A DNA stretch of 64,000 nt from Halomonas stenophila (GTDB lineage Bacteria > Pseudomonadota > Gammaproteobacteria > Pseudomonadales > Halomonadaceae). Location: the NCBI RefSeq assembly GCF_014192275.1, contig NZ_JACHXR010000001.1, forward strand, positions 1-64,000, in the 5' to 3' direction. Made by a program: the position numbers and the translations under genes. Under the pieces are notes generated by a model. The model was not told the origin of the DNA. It worked only from the letters and a program-made list of their open reading frames with translations, and made no database searches. Positions 45,170 to 54,129 of this stretch are shown here, piece by piece; position 1 is the stretch's first letter; every line of letters starts with the position of its first letter.

Positions 45170-47188
45170 ATGTTAGGAAAACTCAGTCTCGAGGCGATCC
45201 CCACCCACGACCCGATCATCATGACGACCTTTGCGGCCGTCGTGCTGGGTGGGCTCGCGGTGATGGGCGGTGTCACCTACTTCAAGAAGTGGGGCTACCT
45301 GTGGCGGGAGTGGATCACCTCCATCGACCACAAGAAGCTCGGCATCATGTACTTCATCGTGGCCCTGGTGATGCTGCTACGCGGCTTCGCCGATGCCATC
45401 ATGATGCGCAGCCAGCTGGCCATGGCCTCGGCCGGGGCCGAGGGCTTCCTGCCGCCGGAGCACTACGACCAGATCTTCACCGCCCATGGCGTGATCATGA
45501 TCTTCTTCGTGGCCATGCCCATGGTCATCGGCCTGATGAACCTGGTGGTGCCGCTGCAGATCGGCGCGCGTGATGTGGCCTTCCCCTTCCTCAACAACCT
45601 GAGCTTCTGGCTGTTTGCCGCCGGCGTGGTGCTGGTCAACGTCTCGCTGTTCGTGGGCGAGTTCGCCAAGACCGGCTGGCTGGCCTATGCGCCGCTATCG
45701 GGACTCGAATACAGTCCCGGGGTCGGGGTCGACTACTGGATATGGGCGTTGCAGATATCGGGGATCGGCACGACCCTGACGGGGATCAACTTCTTCGTCA
45801 CCATCCTGAAGATGCGCACCAAGGGCATGACGCTGTTCCGCATGCCGATCTTCACCTGGACCTCGCTGTGCGCCAATATCCTGATCATCGCCTCCTTCCC
45901 GATTCTGACGGCGACGATCGCCCTGCTGACGCTGGATCGTTACCTGGGGATGCACTTCTTCACGAACGATTTCGGCGGCAACATGATGATGTACGTCAAC
46001 CTCATCTGGGCCTGGGGCCACCCCGAGGTGTACATCCTGATCCTGCCGGCCTTCGGCGTGTTCTCCGAGGTCATCGCGACCTTCGCCAGGAAGCGCCTGT
46101 TCGGCTACAACACCATGGTCTGGGCCACGGTGGCGATCACCTTGCTGTCGTTCATCGTCTGGCTGCACCACTTCTTCACCATGGGGGCGGGCGCCAACGT
46201 CAATGCCTTCTTCGGCATCATGACGATGATCATCGCCATCCCCACCGGCGTGAAGATCTTCAACTGGCTGTTCACCATGTACCGCGGCCGGCTGGAATTC
46301 ACCTCGCCGGTACTGTGGACCCTCGGCTTCATCATCACCTTCACCCTCGGTGGCATGACCGGCGTGATGCTGTCGCTGCCGGCGGCGAACTTCGTGCTGC
46401 ACAACAGCCTGTTCGTCATCGCCCACTTCCATAACGTCATCATCGGCGGCGTGGTGTTCGGCATGCTGGCGGGCCTGACCTACTGGTTCCCCAAGGCCTT
46501 CGGCTTCACCCTGGACGAGAAGTGGGGCAAGCGCTCCTTCTGGTGCTGGATCATCGGCTTCTACGTGGCCTTCATGCCGCTCTACGTGTTGAGCTTCTTC
46601 GGTGCCGTGCGCCGCATGCAGTCCTATGCCAACCCCGAGTGGCAGCCGATGATGGTCATCGCCTGGGTGGGGGCCCTGATCATCGCCGCCGGCATCGCCT
46701 GCACCGTGATCCAGTTCTACGTCAGCCTGCGCGATCGTAAGCAGAACCAGGACGTCACCGGCGACCCCTGGGATGGCCGCACCCTCGAGTGGTCTACCTC
46801 CTCGCCGGCGCCGTTCTACAACTTCGCGCACCTGCCCGAGGTGAAGGGCGTCGATGACTTCTGGACGGTCAAGCAGGCCAACGGCGGCCAGCCGCCGCTG
46901 TCCGAGCCGCCCTACCAGGACATCCACATGCCCAAGAACACCTGGGAGGGCCCGGTCATGGCGCTGTTCGCCACCATCGCCGGCTTCGCCCTGGTGTGGC
47001 ACATCTGGTGGCTGGTCGCCGTGGGCAGCCTCGGGGTCTTTGCGGCCTTCATCGCCCGTGTCTTCAACGAGGACGTCGACTACTACGTGCCGGCGGCAGA
47101 AGTAGAACGCATCGAGCGTGAGCACCGTCAGCGCTTGAAGCAGAAGGGCGAGCTCGCGTATTCAACTCGGCTGGGGGTGCAGGCGTAA
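45170..47188 (+). CDS. cyoB: Cytochrome o ubiquinol oxidase subunit I
   Basis: This 672-residue heme-copper oxidase subunit shows the low-spin heme ligand in [15 protein letters not shown], the CuB/His-Tyr crosslink in [12 protein letters not shown], the paired histidines in WLHHFFTMG and the heme ligands in [12 protein letters not shown]. It reduces oxygen to water and pumps protons using ubiquinol. The length and extra terminal helices match CyoB rather than aa3-type CtaD. cyoC begins two bases after its stop. Confidence 0.97.
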   Translation: MLGKLSLEAIPTHDPIIMTTFAAVVLGGLAVMGGVTYFKKWGYLWREWITSIDHKKLGIMYFIVALVMLLRGFADAIMMRSQLAMASAGAEGFLPPEHYDQIFTAHGVIMIFFVAMPMVIGLMNLVVPLQIGARDVAFPFLNNLSFWLFAAGVVLVNVSLFVGEFAKTGWLAYAPLSGLEYSPGVGVDYWIWALQISGIGTTLTGINFFVTILKMRTKGMTLFRMPIFTWTSLCANILIIASFPILTATIALLTLDRYLGMHFFTNDFGGNMMMYVNLIWAWGHPEVYILILPAFGVFSEVIATFARKRLFGYNTMVWATVAITLLSFIVWLHHFFTMGAGANVNAFFGIMTMIIAIPTGVKIFNWLFTMYRGRLEFTSPVLWTLGFIITFTLGGMTGVMLSLPAANFVLHNSLFVIAHFHNVIIGGVVFGMLAGLTYWFPKAFGFTLDEKWGKRSFWCWIIGFYVAFMPLYVLSFFGAVRRMQSYANPEWQPMMVIAWVGALIIAAGIACTVIQFYVSLRDRKQNQDVTGDPWDGRTLEWSTSSPAPFYNFAHLPEVKGVDDFWTVKQANGGQPPLSEPPYQDIHMPKNTWEGPVMALFATIAGFALVWHIWWLVAVGSLGVFAAFIARVFNEDVDYYVPAAEVERIEREHRQRLKQKGELAYSTRLGVQA

Positions 47189-47190
47189 TC

Positions 47191-47814
47191 ATGGCTACCG
47201 ATACTCTGAGCAACCACGGTCATGCCCACGGGCATGACCACCACGACGATCATCACGACACGGCGGGCACCAAGGTCTTCGGTTTCTGGGTCTACCTGAT
47301 GAGCGACCTGGTGATCTTCGGATCCCTGTTCGCAACCTACGCCGTGCTCCTGCGGGGCACGGCCGGAGGCCCGACCCCGGGCGAGATCTTCGAGCTGCCG
47401 TTCATCCTGGTCGAGACCTTCCTGCTGCTGTTCTCGAGCTTCACCTACGGCATGGCCGTACTGTCCATGAACGCCAACCAGGCGGCCAGGGTCGGCCGCT
47501 GGCTGTGGATCACCTTCGCCCTGGGTGCCGCGTTCGTCGGGATGGAGATCTACGAGTTCCAGCACCTGATCCACCTTGGCTTCGGCCCGGATCGCAGCGG
47601 CTTCCTGTCGGCCTTCTTCACCCTGGTCGGCACCCATGGCCTGCACGTGACCTTCGGCCTGATCTGGATCCTGGTGATGATCCTCCAGGTCAAGCAGAAG
47701 GGCCTGACCGGCGTCACTCGCCCGCGGATCATGTGCCTGAGCCTGTTCTGGCACTTCCTGGACATCGTCTGGATCTGCGTCTTCTCCTTCGTCTACCTGA
47801 TGGGAGTCCTGTGA
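47191..47814 (+). CDS. cyoC: Cytochrome o ubiquinol oxidase subunit III
   Basis: This 207-residue integral membrane subunit has five helices ([40 protein letters not shown] and others), matching CyoC. A histidine-rich N-terminus ([14 protein letters not shown]) is unusual in its density and could bind metal ions. The lipid-binding acidic residue region [20 protein letters not shown] is conserved. It is coupled to cyoD, separated by a single base. Confidence 0.95.
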   Translation: MATDTLSNHGHAHGHDHHDDHHDTAGTKVFGFWVYLMSDLVIFGSLFATYAVLLRGTAGGPTPGEIFELPFILVETFLLLFSSFTYGMAVLSMNANQAARVGRWLWITFALGAAFVGMEIYEFQHLIHLGFGPDRSGFLSAFFTLVGTHGLHVTFGLIWILVMILQVKQKGLTGVTRPRIMCLSLFWHFLDIVWICVFSFVYLMGVL

Positions 47815-47815
47815 C

Positions 47816-48142
47816 ATGAGTGCACATACGCACGACGAGCACAGCCACGGCAGCGTCAAGTCCTATGTGATCGGCCTGATCCTGTCCATCGTCCTGACCA
47901 TCATCCCCTTCGGGGTGGTGATGACCGGGGCCCTCGACACCCTGGCGACGGTGATCACCATCGTGGTGGCGGCCGTGGCCCAGCTGCTGGTGCAGCTGGT
48001 GCTGTTCATGCACATGAATACCAAGGCCGATGAAGGCTGGAACTTCATGTCCTTCGTCTTCACCGTGACGATCCTGGTTCTGGTCATCGGAGGTTCCCTA
48101 TGGATCATGCATCATCTGCATCTGAACATGATGATCGGCTGA
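47816..48142 (+). CDS. cyoD: Cytochrome o ubiquinol oxidase subunit IV
   Basis: This 108-residue small subunit has three transmembrane helices ([60 protein letters not shown]), typical of CyoD. It assists assembly of the oxidase core. Its 3' end overlaps the start of cyoE by 43 bases in another frame. Confidence 0.94.
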   Translation: MSAHTHDEHSHGSVKSYVIGLILSIVLTIIPFGVVMTGALDTLATVITIVVAAVAQLLVQLVLFMHMNTKADEGWNFMSFVFTVTILVLVIGGSLWIMHHLHLNMMIG

Positions 48143-49047
48143 CTCCGGTGCCGACCCTGCGCCAGGACTATCTCACCCTCACCAAGCCGGGGATCATCGG
48201 TGGCAACACCATCTCGGTGCTGGGCGGCTTCTTCCTGGCCGCCCGCGGGGAGGTGGACCCGCTACTGCTGCTGGCGACCCTGGTCGGGCTGGCGCTGGTG
48301 ATCGCCTCCGGCTGTGCCTTCAACAACGTCATCGACCGGGACATCGACGCCCTGATGACGCGCACGCAGAACCGTCCGCTGGTCCAGGGCCGGCTCACGC
48401 CGGCCGCCACGCTGCGCTTCGCGACCCTACTCGGGGTCGCGGGCTTCGCCCTGCTGGCGCTGTTCACCAACGGCCTCACGGTGGGGCTGGCGGCGTTCGG
48501 CTTCGCCATCTACGTGGGGGCCTACAGCCTGTGCCTGAAGCGTCGCTCCGCCTACGGCACCCTGGTGGGCAGCCTGTCCGGGGCGGTGCCGCCGGTGGTG
48601 GGCTACTGCGCGGTCACCGGGGCGTTCGATACCGGTGCCCTGACGCTGCTGGTGATCTTCTGCCTGTGGCAGATGCCGCACTCCTACGCCATCGCCATCT
48701 TCCGGCTGAAGGACTATCGCGCGGCCTCGATCCCGGTGTTGCCGGTGGTCAAGGGCATCCACACGGCCAAGCACTATATCCTCGGCTATATCCTGGCCTT
48801 CGTGGCGGCCTCCCTGGCACTGAGCGTGGCGGGCTACGCGGGACCGGGCTACTTCGCCGTGGCCCTGGGCATGGGCGGCTACTGGCTGTACCTGGCCCTG
48901 CAGGGCTATCGCGCCGATGACGAGGAACGCTGGGCCCGTCGGGTCTTCGGCTTCTCGATCCTGACCATCACCGCCCTGAGCCTGATGATGTCGCTGGATG
49001 CGAGCCTGCCGCCGGCCGCGCCGCTCTGGGCCGCTGCGTTGAACTGA
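48100..49047 (+). CDS. cyoE: Protoheme IX farnesyltransferase
   Basis: This 315-residue UbiA-superfamily prenyltransferase has the two acid motifs [20 protein letters not shown] and the loop [16 protein letters not shown], plus nine predicted helices. It makes heme O for the oxidase encoded upstream. The ATG at 48100 is supported by GGAGG six bases ahead, even though this places the start 43 bases inside cyoD; later ATGs would remove the conserved N-terminal [13 protein letters not shown] context only slightly. Confidence 0.94.
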   Translation: MDHASSASEHDDRLTPVPTLRQDYLTLTKPGIIGGNTISVLGGFFLAARGEVDPLLLLATLVGLALVIASGCAFNNVIDRDIDALMTRTQNRPLVQGRLTPAATLRFATLLGVAGFALLALFTNGLTVGLAAFGFAIYVGAYSLCLKRRSAYGTLVGSLSGAVPPVVGYCAVTGAFDTGALTLLVIFCLWQMPHSYAIAIFRLKDYRAASIPVLPVVKGIHTAKHYILGYILAFVAASLALSVAGYAGPGYFAVALGMGGYWLYLALQGYRADDEERWARRVFGFSILTITALSLMMSLDASLPPAAPLWAAALN

Positions 49048-49156
49048 GTGTCCCCGGCGCGCGGCATGCCGTCCCGCCTCCTGCCTATACTGCGTGTGTC
49101 ACCTGACACAATGGACCGACGGGCCGCTCGGCCCGTCGACGGCAGGAGGTAACGCG

Positions 49157-49765
49157 ATGTTGACACATACCTGGGGACTGCTGGCCCACCCGCAGCGCGA
49201 GTGGCGCCAGATCAAGGAGGAGCGCGAGACGCTCACCCACCTCTACGAGCACCATGTGCTGTTGCTGGCGGCCATCCCGGTCATCTGCTCCTATATTGGC
49301 ACGACCCAGGTGGGGTGGGGGCTGGGGGGCGAGACCACGATACGGCTCGGCTACCTGGATGCCCTGGGCGCCGGGATCGTCTTCTATCTGGTAATCCTCG
49401 CGGCGGTCTACGTGGTGGGCAAGGTGATCCGCGCCATGGCCAAGCGCTTCACGACGCCACCGAGACAGAGCCAGTGCATCGTGTTCGCCGGCTATGTGGC
49501 CACGCCGATGTTCCTCAGCGGCATCGTGGCGGTCTACCCGCTGGTCTGGCTGTGCCTGCTGGCCGGCATCATCGGGCTCTGCTACACCGCCTACCTGCTG
49601 TACCTGGGGATTCCGGCCTTTCTCGGCATCAGTCGCGAGGAGGGCTTCATCGTCTCGAGTACCACGCTCGGCATCGGCGTGCTGGTGCTGGAGGCCCTGC
49701 TCGGGTTGACGGTGCTGCTGTGGGGCTACGGGGAGCGGATCCTGCTCTCGTTGCTCGGCGGCTGA
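49157..49765 (+). CDS. Yip1-family membrane protein
   Basis: This 202-residue inner-membrane protein has a cytosolic N-terminus (LLAHPQREWRQIKEERET, the motif of bacterial Yip1-domain proteins) and five hydrophobic helices. The pattern GYVATPMFLSGIVAVYPLVW with a helix proline is characteristic. The function of bacterial Yip1 proteins is unknown. The start follows GCAGGAGGTAACGCG. It is a single gene after cyoE, ended by a strong hairpin. Confidence 0.85.
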   Translation: MLTHTWGLLAHPQREWRQIKEERETLTHLYEHHVLLLAAIPVICSYIGTTQVGWGLGGETTIRLGYLDALGAGIVFYLVILAAVYVVGKVIRAMAKRFTTPPRQSQCIVFAGYVATPMFLSGIVAVYPLVWLCLLAGIIGLCYTAYLLYLGIPAFLGISREEGFIVSSTTLGIGVLVLEALLGLTVLLWGYGERILLSLLGG

Positions 49766-49797
49766 GGTCCGAGCCTCCCATCGAACCTCCAGACACA

Positions 49798-49824
49798 CGA
49801 AGGGCGGCCAATGGCCGCCCTTCG
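49798..49824. terminator. Bidirectional terminator hairpin
   Basis: A 12-bp perfect stem CGAAGGGCGGCC / GGCCGCCCTTCG with an AAT loop lies between the convergent Yip1 and aminotransferase genes. Confidence 0.85.
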
Positions 49825-49843
49825 TCGTGCCGGGGGAGTGGCC

Positions 49844-50986
49844 TCAGGCTTGCTCGTGGCCGGACTCGACCGCCGTGAGGGCGCGTTCGAGGTGCTCCAG
49901 GCTGCGCTCGATGTGGTGCAGCTTGTCGAGGCCGAACAGGCCGATGCGGAAGGTCCGGAAGTCGTCGCCCTCGTCGCACATCAACGGCACGCCGGTGGCC
50001 ACCTGGACGCCGGCGGCGGCGAACTTGACGGCGATATCGGGATCCTGGGTATAGCAGACCACCACGCCGGGCGCCTCATGGCCCGGGGCGGCGACGCTCC
50101 GGTAGCCGTGCTCGGCGAGCAGCTCGCGGACGCGGCGCCCCAGCTCGAGCTGTTCGTCGCGGACCTTGTCGAAGCCGTAGTCCGCCGTCTCGGCCATCAC
50201 GTCACGCAGCCGGCGCAGGCCGTCGGTGGGCATGGTGGCATGATAGGCATGGCCACCGGCCTCGTAGGTCTCCATGATCGACAGCCACTTGCGCAGGTCG
50301 CAGGCGAAGCTCGAGCTCTCGGTCTCGTCGATGATCTCCCGGGCCAGGCGCGAGAGCATCACCATGCCGCAGCAGGGCGAGCCGCTCCAGCCCTTCTGGG
50401 GCGCGCTGATCAGCACGTCGACGCCGACGTCCTGCATGTCGACCCAGACGGTGCCCGAGGCGATGCAGTCGAGCACCAGCAGGCCACCCTCGTCGTGGAT
50501 GGCCTCGGCGATGCGCCGCAGGTAGTCGTCCGGCAGCTGGATGCCGGAGGCGGTCTCGACGTGAGGGGCGAAGACCAGGTCGGGCTTCTGGTCCTGGATC
50601 GACTCGATCACCTCCTCGAGGGGGGGCGGCGCGAAGGGCGAGGTGGGGTCGTCGTCATCCAGCCGGCGTGCCTTGCGCACGCCGAGGTCGGACGGGATGT
50701 CGCCCTTCTGCAGGATCTGGCTCCAGCGGTAGCTGAACCAGCCGTTGCGGATCACCAGGCAACGCCGGTCGGTGGCGAACTGGCGGGCGACCGCCTCCAT
50801 GCCGAAGGTGCCGCTGCCCGGCACGATCACCGCGGAATGGGCGCGGTAGACCCGCTTGAGGGTGGCGGAGATGTCGCGCATCACTTCCTGGAAGCTCTTC
50901 GACATGTGGTTGAGCGAACGGTCCGTGTAGACCACCGAGTACTCGAGCAGTCCATCGGGGTCGACATCGGCTAACAGTCCGGTCAT
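49844..50986 (-). CDS. Class V aminotransferase (alanine-glyoxylate aminotransferase fold)
   Basis: This 380-residue PLP enzyme has a VIVPGSGTFGMEAVARQF phosphate-binding region, an aspartate in LLVLDCIASG and the PLP lysine in SAPQKGWSGSPCCGMVML. It belongs to the serine-glyoxylate/alanine-glyoxylate/aminoethylphosphonate aminotransferase group. It lies 169 bp downstream of the iclR gene and next to the sulfonate genes. A role in supplying or removing amino groups there is possible, but the family is too broad to name a substrate. The known taurine:pyruvate aminotransferase is class III, so this is not Tpa. The start follows AGGGAGACCGCA. Confidence 0.85.
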   Translation of the reverse strand: MTGLLADVDPDGLLEYSVVYTDRSLNHMSKSFQEVMRDISATLKRVYRAHSAVIVPGSGTFGMEAVARQFATDRRCLVIRNGWFSYRWSQILQKGDIPSDLGVRKARRLDDDDPTSPFAPPPLEEVIESIQDQKPDLVFAPHVETASGIQLPDDYLRRIAEAIHDEGGLLVLDCIASGTVWVDMQDVGVDVLISAPQKGWSGSPCCGMVMLSRLAREIIDETESSSFACDLRKWLSIMETYEAGGHAYHATMPTDGLRRLRDVMAETADYGFDKVRDEQLELGRRVRELLAEHGYRSVAAPGHEAPGVVVCYTQDPDIAVKFAAAGVQVATGVPLMCDEGDDFRTFRIGLFGLDKLHHIERSLEHLERALTAVESGHEQA

Positions 50987-51155
50987 TGCGGTCTCCCTGT
51001 TGTGGTGCGGGCCATCACGTATGGCTCAGAGGATATGCGCAAACTCCCCCTCAGGCCAGGGCGAGCGGCATCGTGCTCACCCTGCGTCATGACCATGACG
51101 GGCCAGGGGCCGGGTCGTCCCTCGCCATGGGCTTGGCCCGGCAGGGCGTGATCCC

Positions 51156-51977
51156 TCAGCGATCCGCCGAGACGAGATCGGCCGCTTCCGGCAGGGCTTC
51201 CCGGTTGATGTTGGCGATGGCCTCGGCGGCGCGCTGCAGGGCCGGCAGGCAGGCCATGGCCTTGTCGCGATTCATCCGCATCACCGGGGCCTGGATGGCC
51301 AGGCCGGTGTTCGATGGTCCCGCCGGGTTGGGCGCCAGCACGGCGATACACAGCAGTCCGGGCAGGAATTCCTCGTCATCGAAGGCGTATCCCTGGCGAC
51401 GCACGGTCTCGATCTCGGCCTCCAGGGCCGCCGGGTCGGTGAGGGTGTTGTGGGTGAACGCCGTCAGCGGTATCTGATCCAGCAGCCGCCGGCGCTGGGC
51501 AGGGGCCATCTGGGCCAGGAACAGCTTGCCGCTGGCCGAGCAATGCACCGGTACTCGGGAGCCGGGGTGCAGATAGAAGCGCAGGGGAGCCGATGTCTCC
51601 ACCCGGTCGAGGTACAGCACCTCGCCGCCGGACAGTGCGGTGATGTTGCAGCTCTCGCCGACCTCGTCGACCAGCTGCGTCAGCACGGCATGGCGTGCCC
51701 CTTGTATCGTGTCGTTGAGCAGGAGCGACTCGGCCAGCCGGCGCAGGCGGCTGCCCTTGCTGTAGTGCCGGCCATCGGCCTCTCGCTGCAGCATGCCCGA
51801 GGACTCCAGCTGCTGGAGCATGCGGTGCAGGGTCGGCTTTGGCAGGCCAGTCTCGTCGACCATGCCCTGCAGCGTGAAGAATTGGTCCTTCCCCGCGATG
51901 ACCTCCAGCAGGGCCAGCAGGCGCTGTGCCGGCGTATCGCCCTCGAGGCGGCTCATGTCGGTTCGATTGGTGGTCAT
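51156..51977 (-). CDS. IclR-family transcriptional regulator
   Basis: This 273-residue regulator has an N-terminal winged HTH (about residues 14-75, LLALLEVIAGKDQFFTLQGM and ETGLPKPTLHRMLQQLESSG) and a C-terminal GAF-like effector domain (about 90-255, with SGGEVLYLDRVETSAPLRFY and HCSASGKLFLAQM). The start is the ATG after GGGAGAGCTGATC. It is divergent from xsc, with a 17-bp palindrome in the 194-bp intergenic space that is a candidate operator. It probably controls xsc and itself. Confidence 0.9.
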   Translation of the reverse strand: MTTNRTDMSRLEGDTPAQRLLALLEVIAGKDQFFTLQGMVDETGLPKPTLHRMLQQLESSGMLQREADGRHYSKGSRLRRLAESLLLNDTIQGARHAVLTQLVDEVGESCNITALSGGEVLYLDRVETSAPLRFYLHPGSRVPVHCSASGKLFLAQMAPAQRRRLLDQIPLTAFTHNTLTDPAALEAEIETVRRQGYAFDDEEFLPGLLCIAVLAPNPAGPSNTGLAIQAPVMRMNRDKAMACLPALQRAAEAIANINREALPEAADLVSADR

Positions 51978-52090
51978 GATCAGCTCTCCCTTTGCCGACA
52001 AGGTAATGTGTTCCTGAAAAGAAATCAATTTGTACCGTTTTATGGAATTTCTGTTGACGGGTCCCGGCGGTGGCGCTAGCTTGTATCTGC

Positions 52091-52107
52091 GTTCCATATA
52101 TCGGAAC
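52091..52107. promoter_or_regulatory. Candidate IclR operator between iclR and xsc
   Basis: GTTCC-N7-GGAAC forms an inverted repeat (GTTCCATATATCGGAAC) 64 bp before the xsc ribosome-binding region. It lies shortly downstream of a TTGACG box at 52054-52059. Short 5-bp arms around an AT-rich centre are typical of IclR-family sites. Confidence 0.65.
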
Positions 52108-52171
52108 TTCTCGTACCACAAACAGGATTCGCGAGAACAACATCCATCCCAGCGCTCCCGTGGAGGTTCCC

Positions 52172-53992
52172 ATGAGCACCGACAACACCGCAGACACCCG
52201 CCAGGCCGTGCAGGGCAAGCAGACCATGACGCCCTCCGAGGCCTTCGTGGAGACCCTGGTCGCCAACGGCGTCACCGACATGTTCGGCATCATGGGCTCG
52301 GCCTTCATGGACGCCATGGACATCTTCGCCCCGGCCGGCATCCGCCTGATCCCGGTGGTCCACGAGCAGGGCGCGGCCCACATGGCCGACGGCTATGCCC
52401 GGGTGTCCGGCCGCCACGGCACGGTGATCGGCCAGAACGGCCCGGGGATCTCCAACTGCGTGACCGGCATCGCCGCGGCCTACTGGGCGCACAGCCCGGT
52501 GGTGATCGTCACCCCCGAGGCGGGCACCACCGGCATCGGCCTGGGCGGCTTCCAGGAGTGCCATCAGCTGCCGATGTTCCAGGAGTTCACCAAGTACCAG
52601 GGCCACGTGACCCACCCGGCGCGGATGGCCGAATACACCGGACGCTGCTTCGACCGGGCGATGTCGGAGATGGGCCCGACCCAGCTCAACATCCCGCGCG
52701 ACTACTTCTACGGCGAGATCGAGTGCGAGATTCCCGCGCCGTCGCGGCTGGACCGCGGCCCGGGCGGCACCCGGAGCCTCGACGAGGCGGCGGCGCTGCT
52801 GGCCGAGGCCGAGTTCCCGGTGATCGTCTCCGGCGGCGGGGTGGTGATGGCCGACGGCGTGGAGGCCTGCCAGGCGCTGGCCGAGCGGCTGGGCGCGCCG
52901 GTGGTCAACAGCTACCAGCACAACGACTCCTTCCCGGCCAGTCATCCGCTGTGGTGCGGCCCGCTGGGCTACCAGGGCTCCAAGGCGGGCATGAAGCTGA
53001 TCGCCCAGGCCGACGTGGTGGTGGCGCTGGGCACCCGGCTGGGGCCGTTCGGCACCCTGCCGCAGCACGGCCTGGACTACTGGCCGAAGGACGCCAAGAT
53101 CATCCAGATCGACGCCGACCACAAGATGCTGGGGCTGGTGAAGAAGATCGCGGTGGGCATCTGCGGCGACGCCAGGGACGCCGCCGAGGCGCTCACCGAG
53201 CGCCTGTCGGGTCGCGAGCTGGTGTGTGACGCCAGCAAGGGGAGCCGCGCCGAGCGGATCGCCGAGGAGAAGGCCGCCTGGGAGCGCGAGCTCGACGAGT
53301 GGACCCACGAGCAGGACCCGTTCAGCCTGGATGCCATCGACGAGGCCGCCGGCGAGACACCGTTCTCGGGCGGCGAGTACCTGCACCCGCGTCAGGTGCT
53401 GCGCGAGCTGGAGAAGGCGATGCCCGAGGACGTGATGGTCTCGACCGACATCGGCAACATCAACGCCGTGGCGCACAGCTACCTGCGCTTCGACAAGCCG
53501 CGCAGCTTCTTCGCGCCGATGAGCTTCGGCAACTGCGGCTATGCGCTGCCGACCATCATCGGCGCCAAGGTGGCGGCACCGGAGCGGCCGGCGATCGCCT
53601 ACGCCGGCGACGGGGCCTGGGGCATGAGCCTGATGGAGACCATGACGGCGGTGCGCCACGCCATCCCGGTGACCGCGGTGGTGTTCCACAACCGCCAGTG
53701 GGGCGCGGAGAAGAAGAACCAGGTGGAGTTCTACAACCGGCGCTTCGTGGCCGGCGAGCTGGACAACCAGAGCTTCGCCGAGATCGGCCGGGCGATGGGC
53801 GCCGAGGGCATCACCGTGGACCGCCTCGAGGACGTGGGCCCGGCGCTGAAGAAGGCGGTGGACCTGCAGATGAACGAGGGCAAGACCTGCATCCTGGAGA
53901 TCATGTGCACCCGCGAGCTGGGCGACCCCTTCCGCCGCGACGCCCTGAAGAAGCCGGTGCGGCTGCTGGAGAAGTATCAAGATTATGTCTAA
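52172..53992 (+). CDS. xsc: Sulfoacetaldehyde acetyltransferase
   Basis: This 606-residue thiamine-diphosphate enzyme begins the conserved core MTPSEAFVETLVANGVTDMF and contains FGIMGSAFMDAMDIFAPAGI and the glutamate segment VVHEQGAAHMADGYA. The TPP/Mg motif is GDGAWGMSLMETM followed by FHNRQWGAEKKNQ. These segments are diagnostic of Xsc rather than acetolactate synthase. It converts sulfoacetaldehyde and phosphate to acetyl phosphate and sulfite, the desulfonation step of taurine catabolism. The start follows GTGGAGGTTCCC. A phosphotransacetylase usually follows xsc; here a ThiO-like gene does. Confidence 0.96.
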   Translation: MSTDNTADTRQAVQGKQTMTPSEAFVETLVANGVTDMFGIMGSAFMDAMDIFAPAGIRLIPVVHEQGAAHMADGYARVSGRHGTVIGQNGPGISNCVTGIAAAYWAHSPVVIVTPEAGTTGIGLGGFQECHQLPMFQEFTKYQGHVTHPARMAEYTGRCFDRAMSEMGPTQLNIPRDYFYGEIECEIPAPSRLDRGPGGTRSLDEAAALLAEAEFPVIVSGGGVVMADGVEACQALAERLGAPVVNSYQHNDSFPASHPLWCGPLGYQGSKAGMKLIAQADVVVALGTRLGPFGTLPQHGLDYWPKDAKIIQIDADHKMLGLVKKIAVGICGDARDAAEALTERLSGRELVCDASKGSRAERIAEEKAAWERELDEWTHEQDPFSLDAIDEAAGETPFSGGEYLHPRQVLRELEKAMPEDVMVSTDIGNINAVAHSYLRFDKPRSFFAPMSFGNCGYALPTIIGAKVAAPERPAIAYAGDGAWGMSLMETMTAVRHAIPVTAVVFHNRQWGAEKKNQVEFYNRRFVAGELDNQSFAEIGRAMGAEGITVDRLEDVGPALKKAVDLQMNEGKTCILEIMCTRELGDPFRRDALKKPVRLLEKYQDYV

Positions 53993-54034
53993 GACGGGCG
54001 GCGTCGCTCACTCGCTGAGCTGACGCCCATGCCA

Positions 54035-54080
54035 AGCCCCGGCCTCACCGGCGAGGAAACGCGCCAGGCCGGGGCTTTTT
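54035..54080 (+). terminator. Rho-independent terminator after xsc
   Basis: AGCCCCGGCCT (54035-54045) pairs with AGGCCGGGGCT (54066-54076) and is followed by TTTT. This ends the xsc transcript and makes xsc monocistronic. Confidence 0.9.
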
Positions 54081-54129
54081 CATGACCGCAGCATTCCTCC
54101 CCATCACGACGGTTTCGAGGAGACGATCC

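Noticed and set aside
52054..52082. A TauR-like half site (GTGGCGCTAG at 52070-52079) in the xsc upstream region
   Set aside because: Its partner 23 bp upstream is absent, so it does not match the composite operator seen at the other two promoters.
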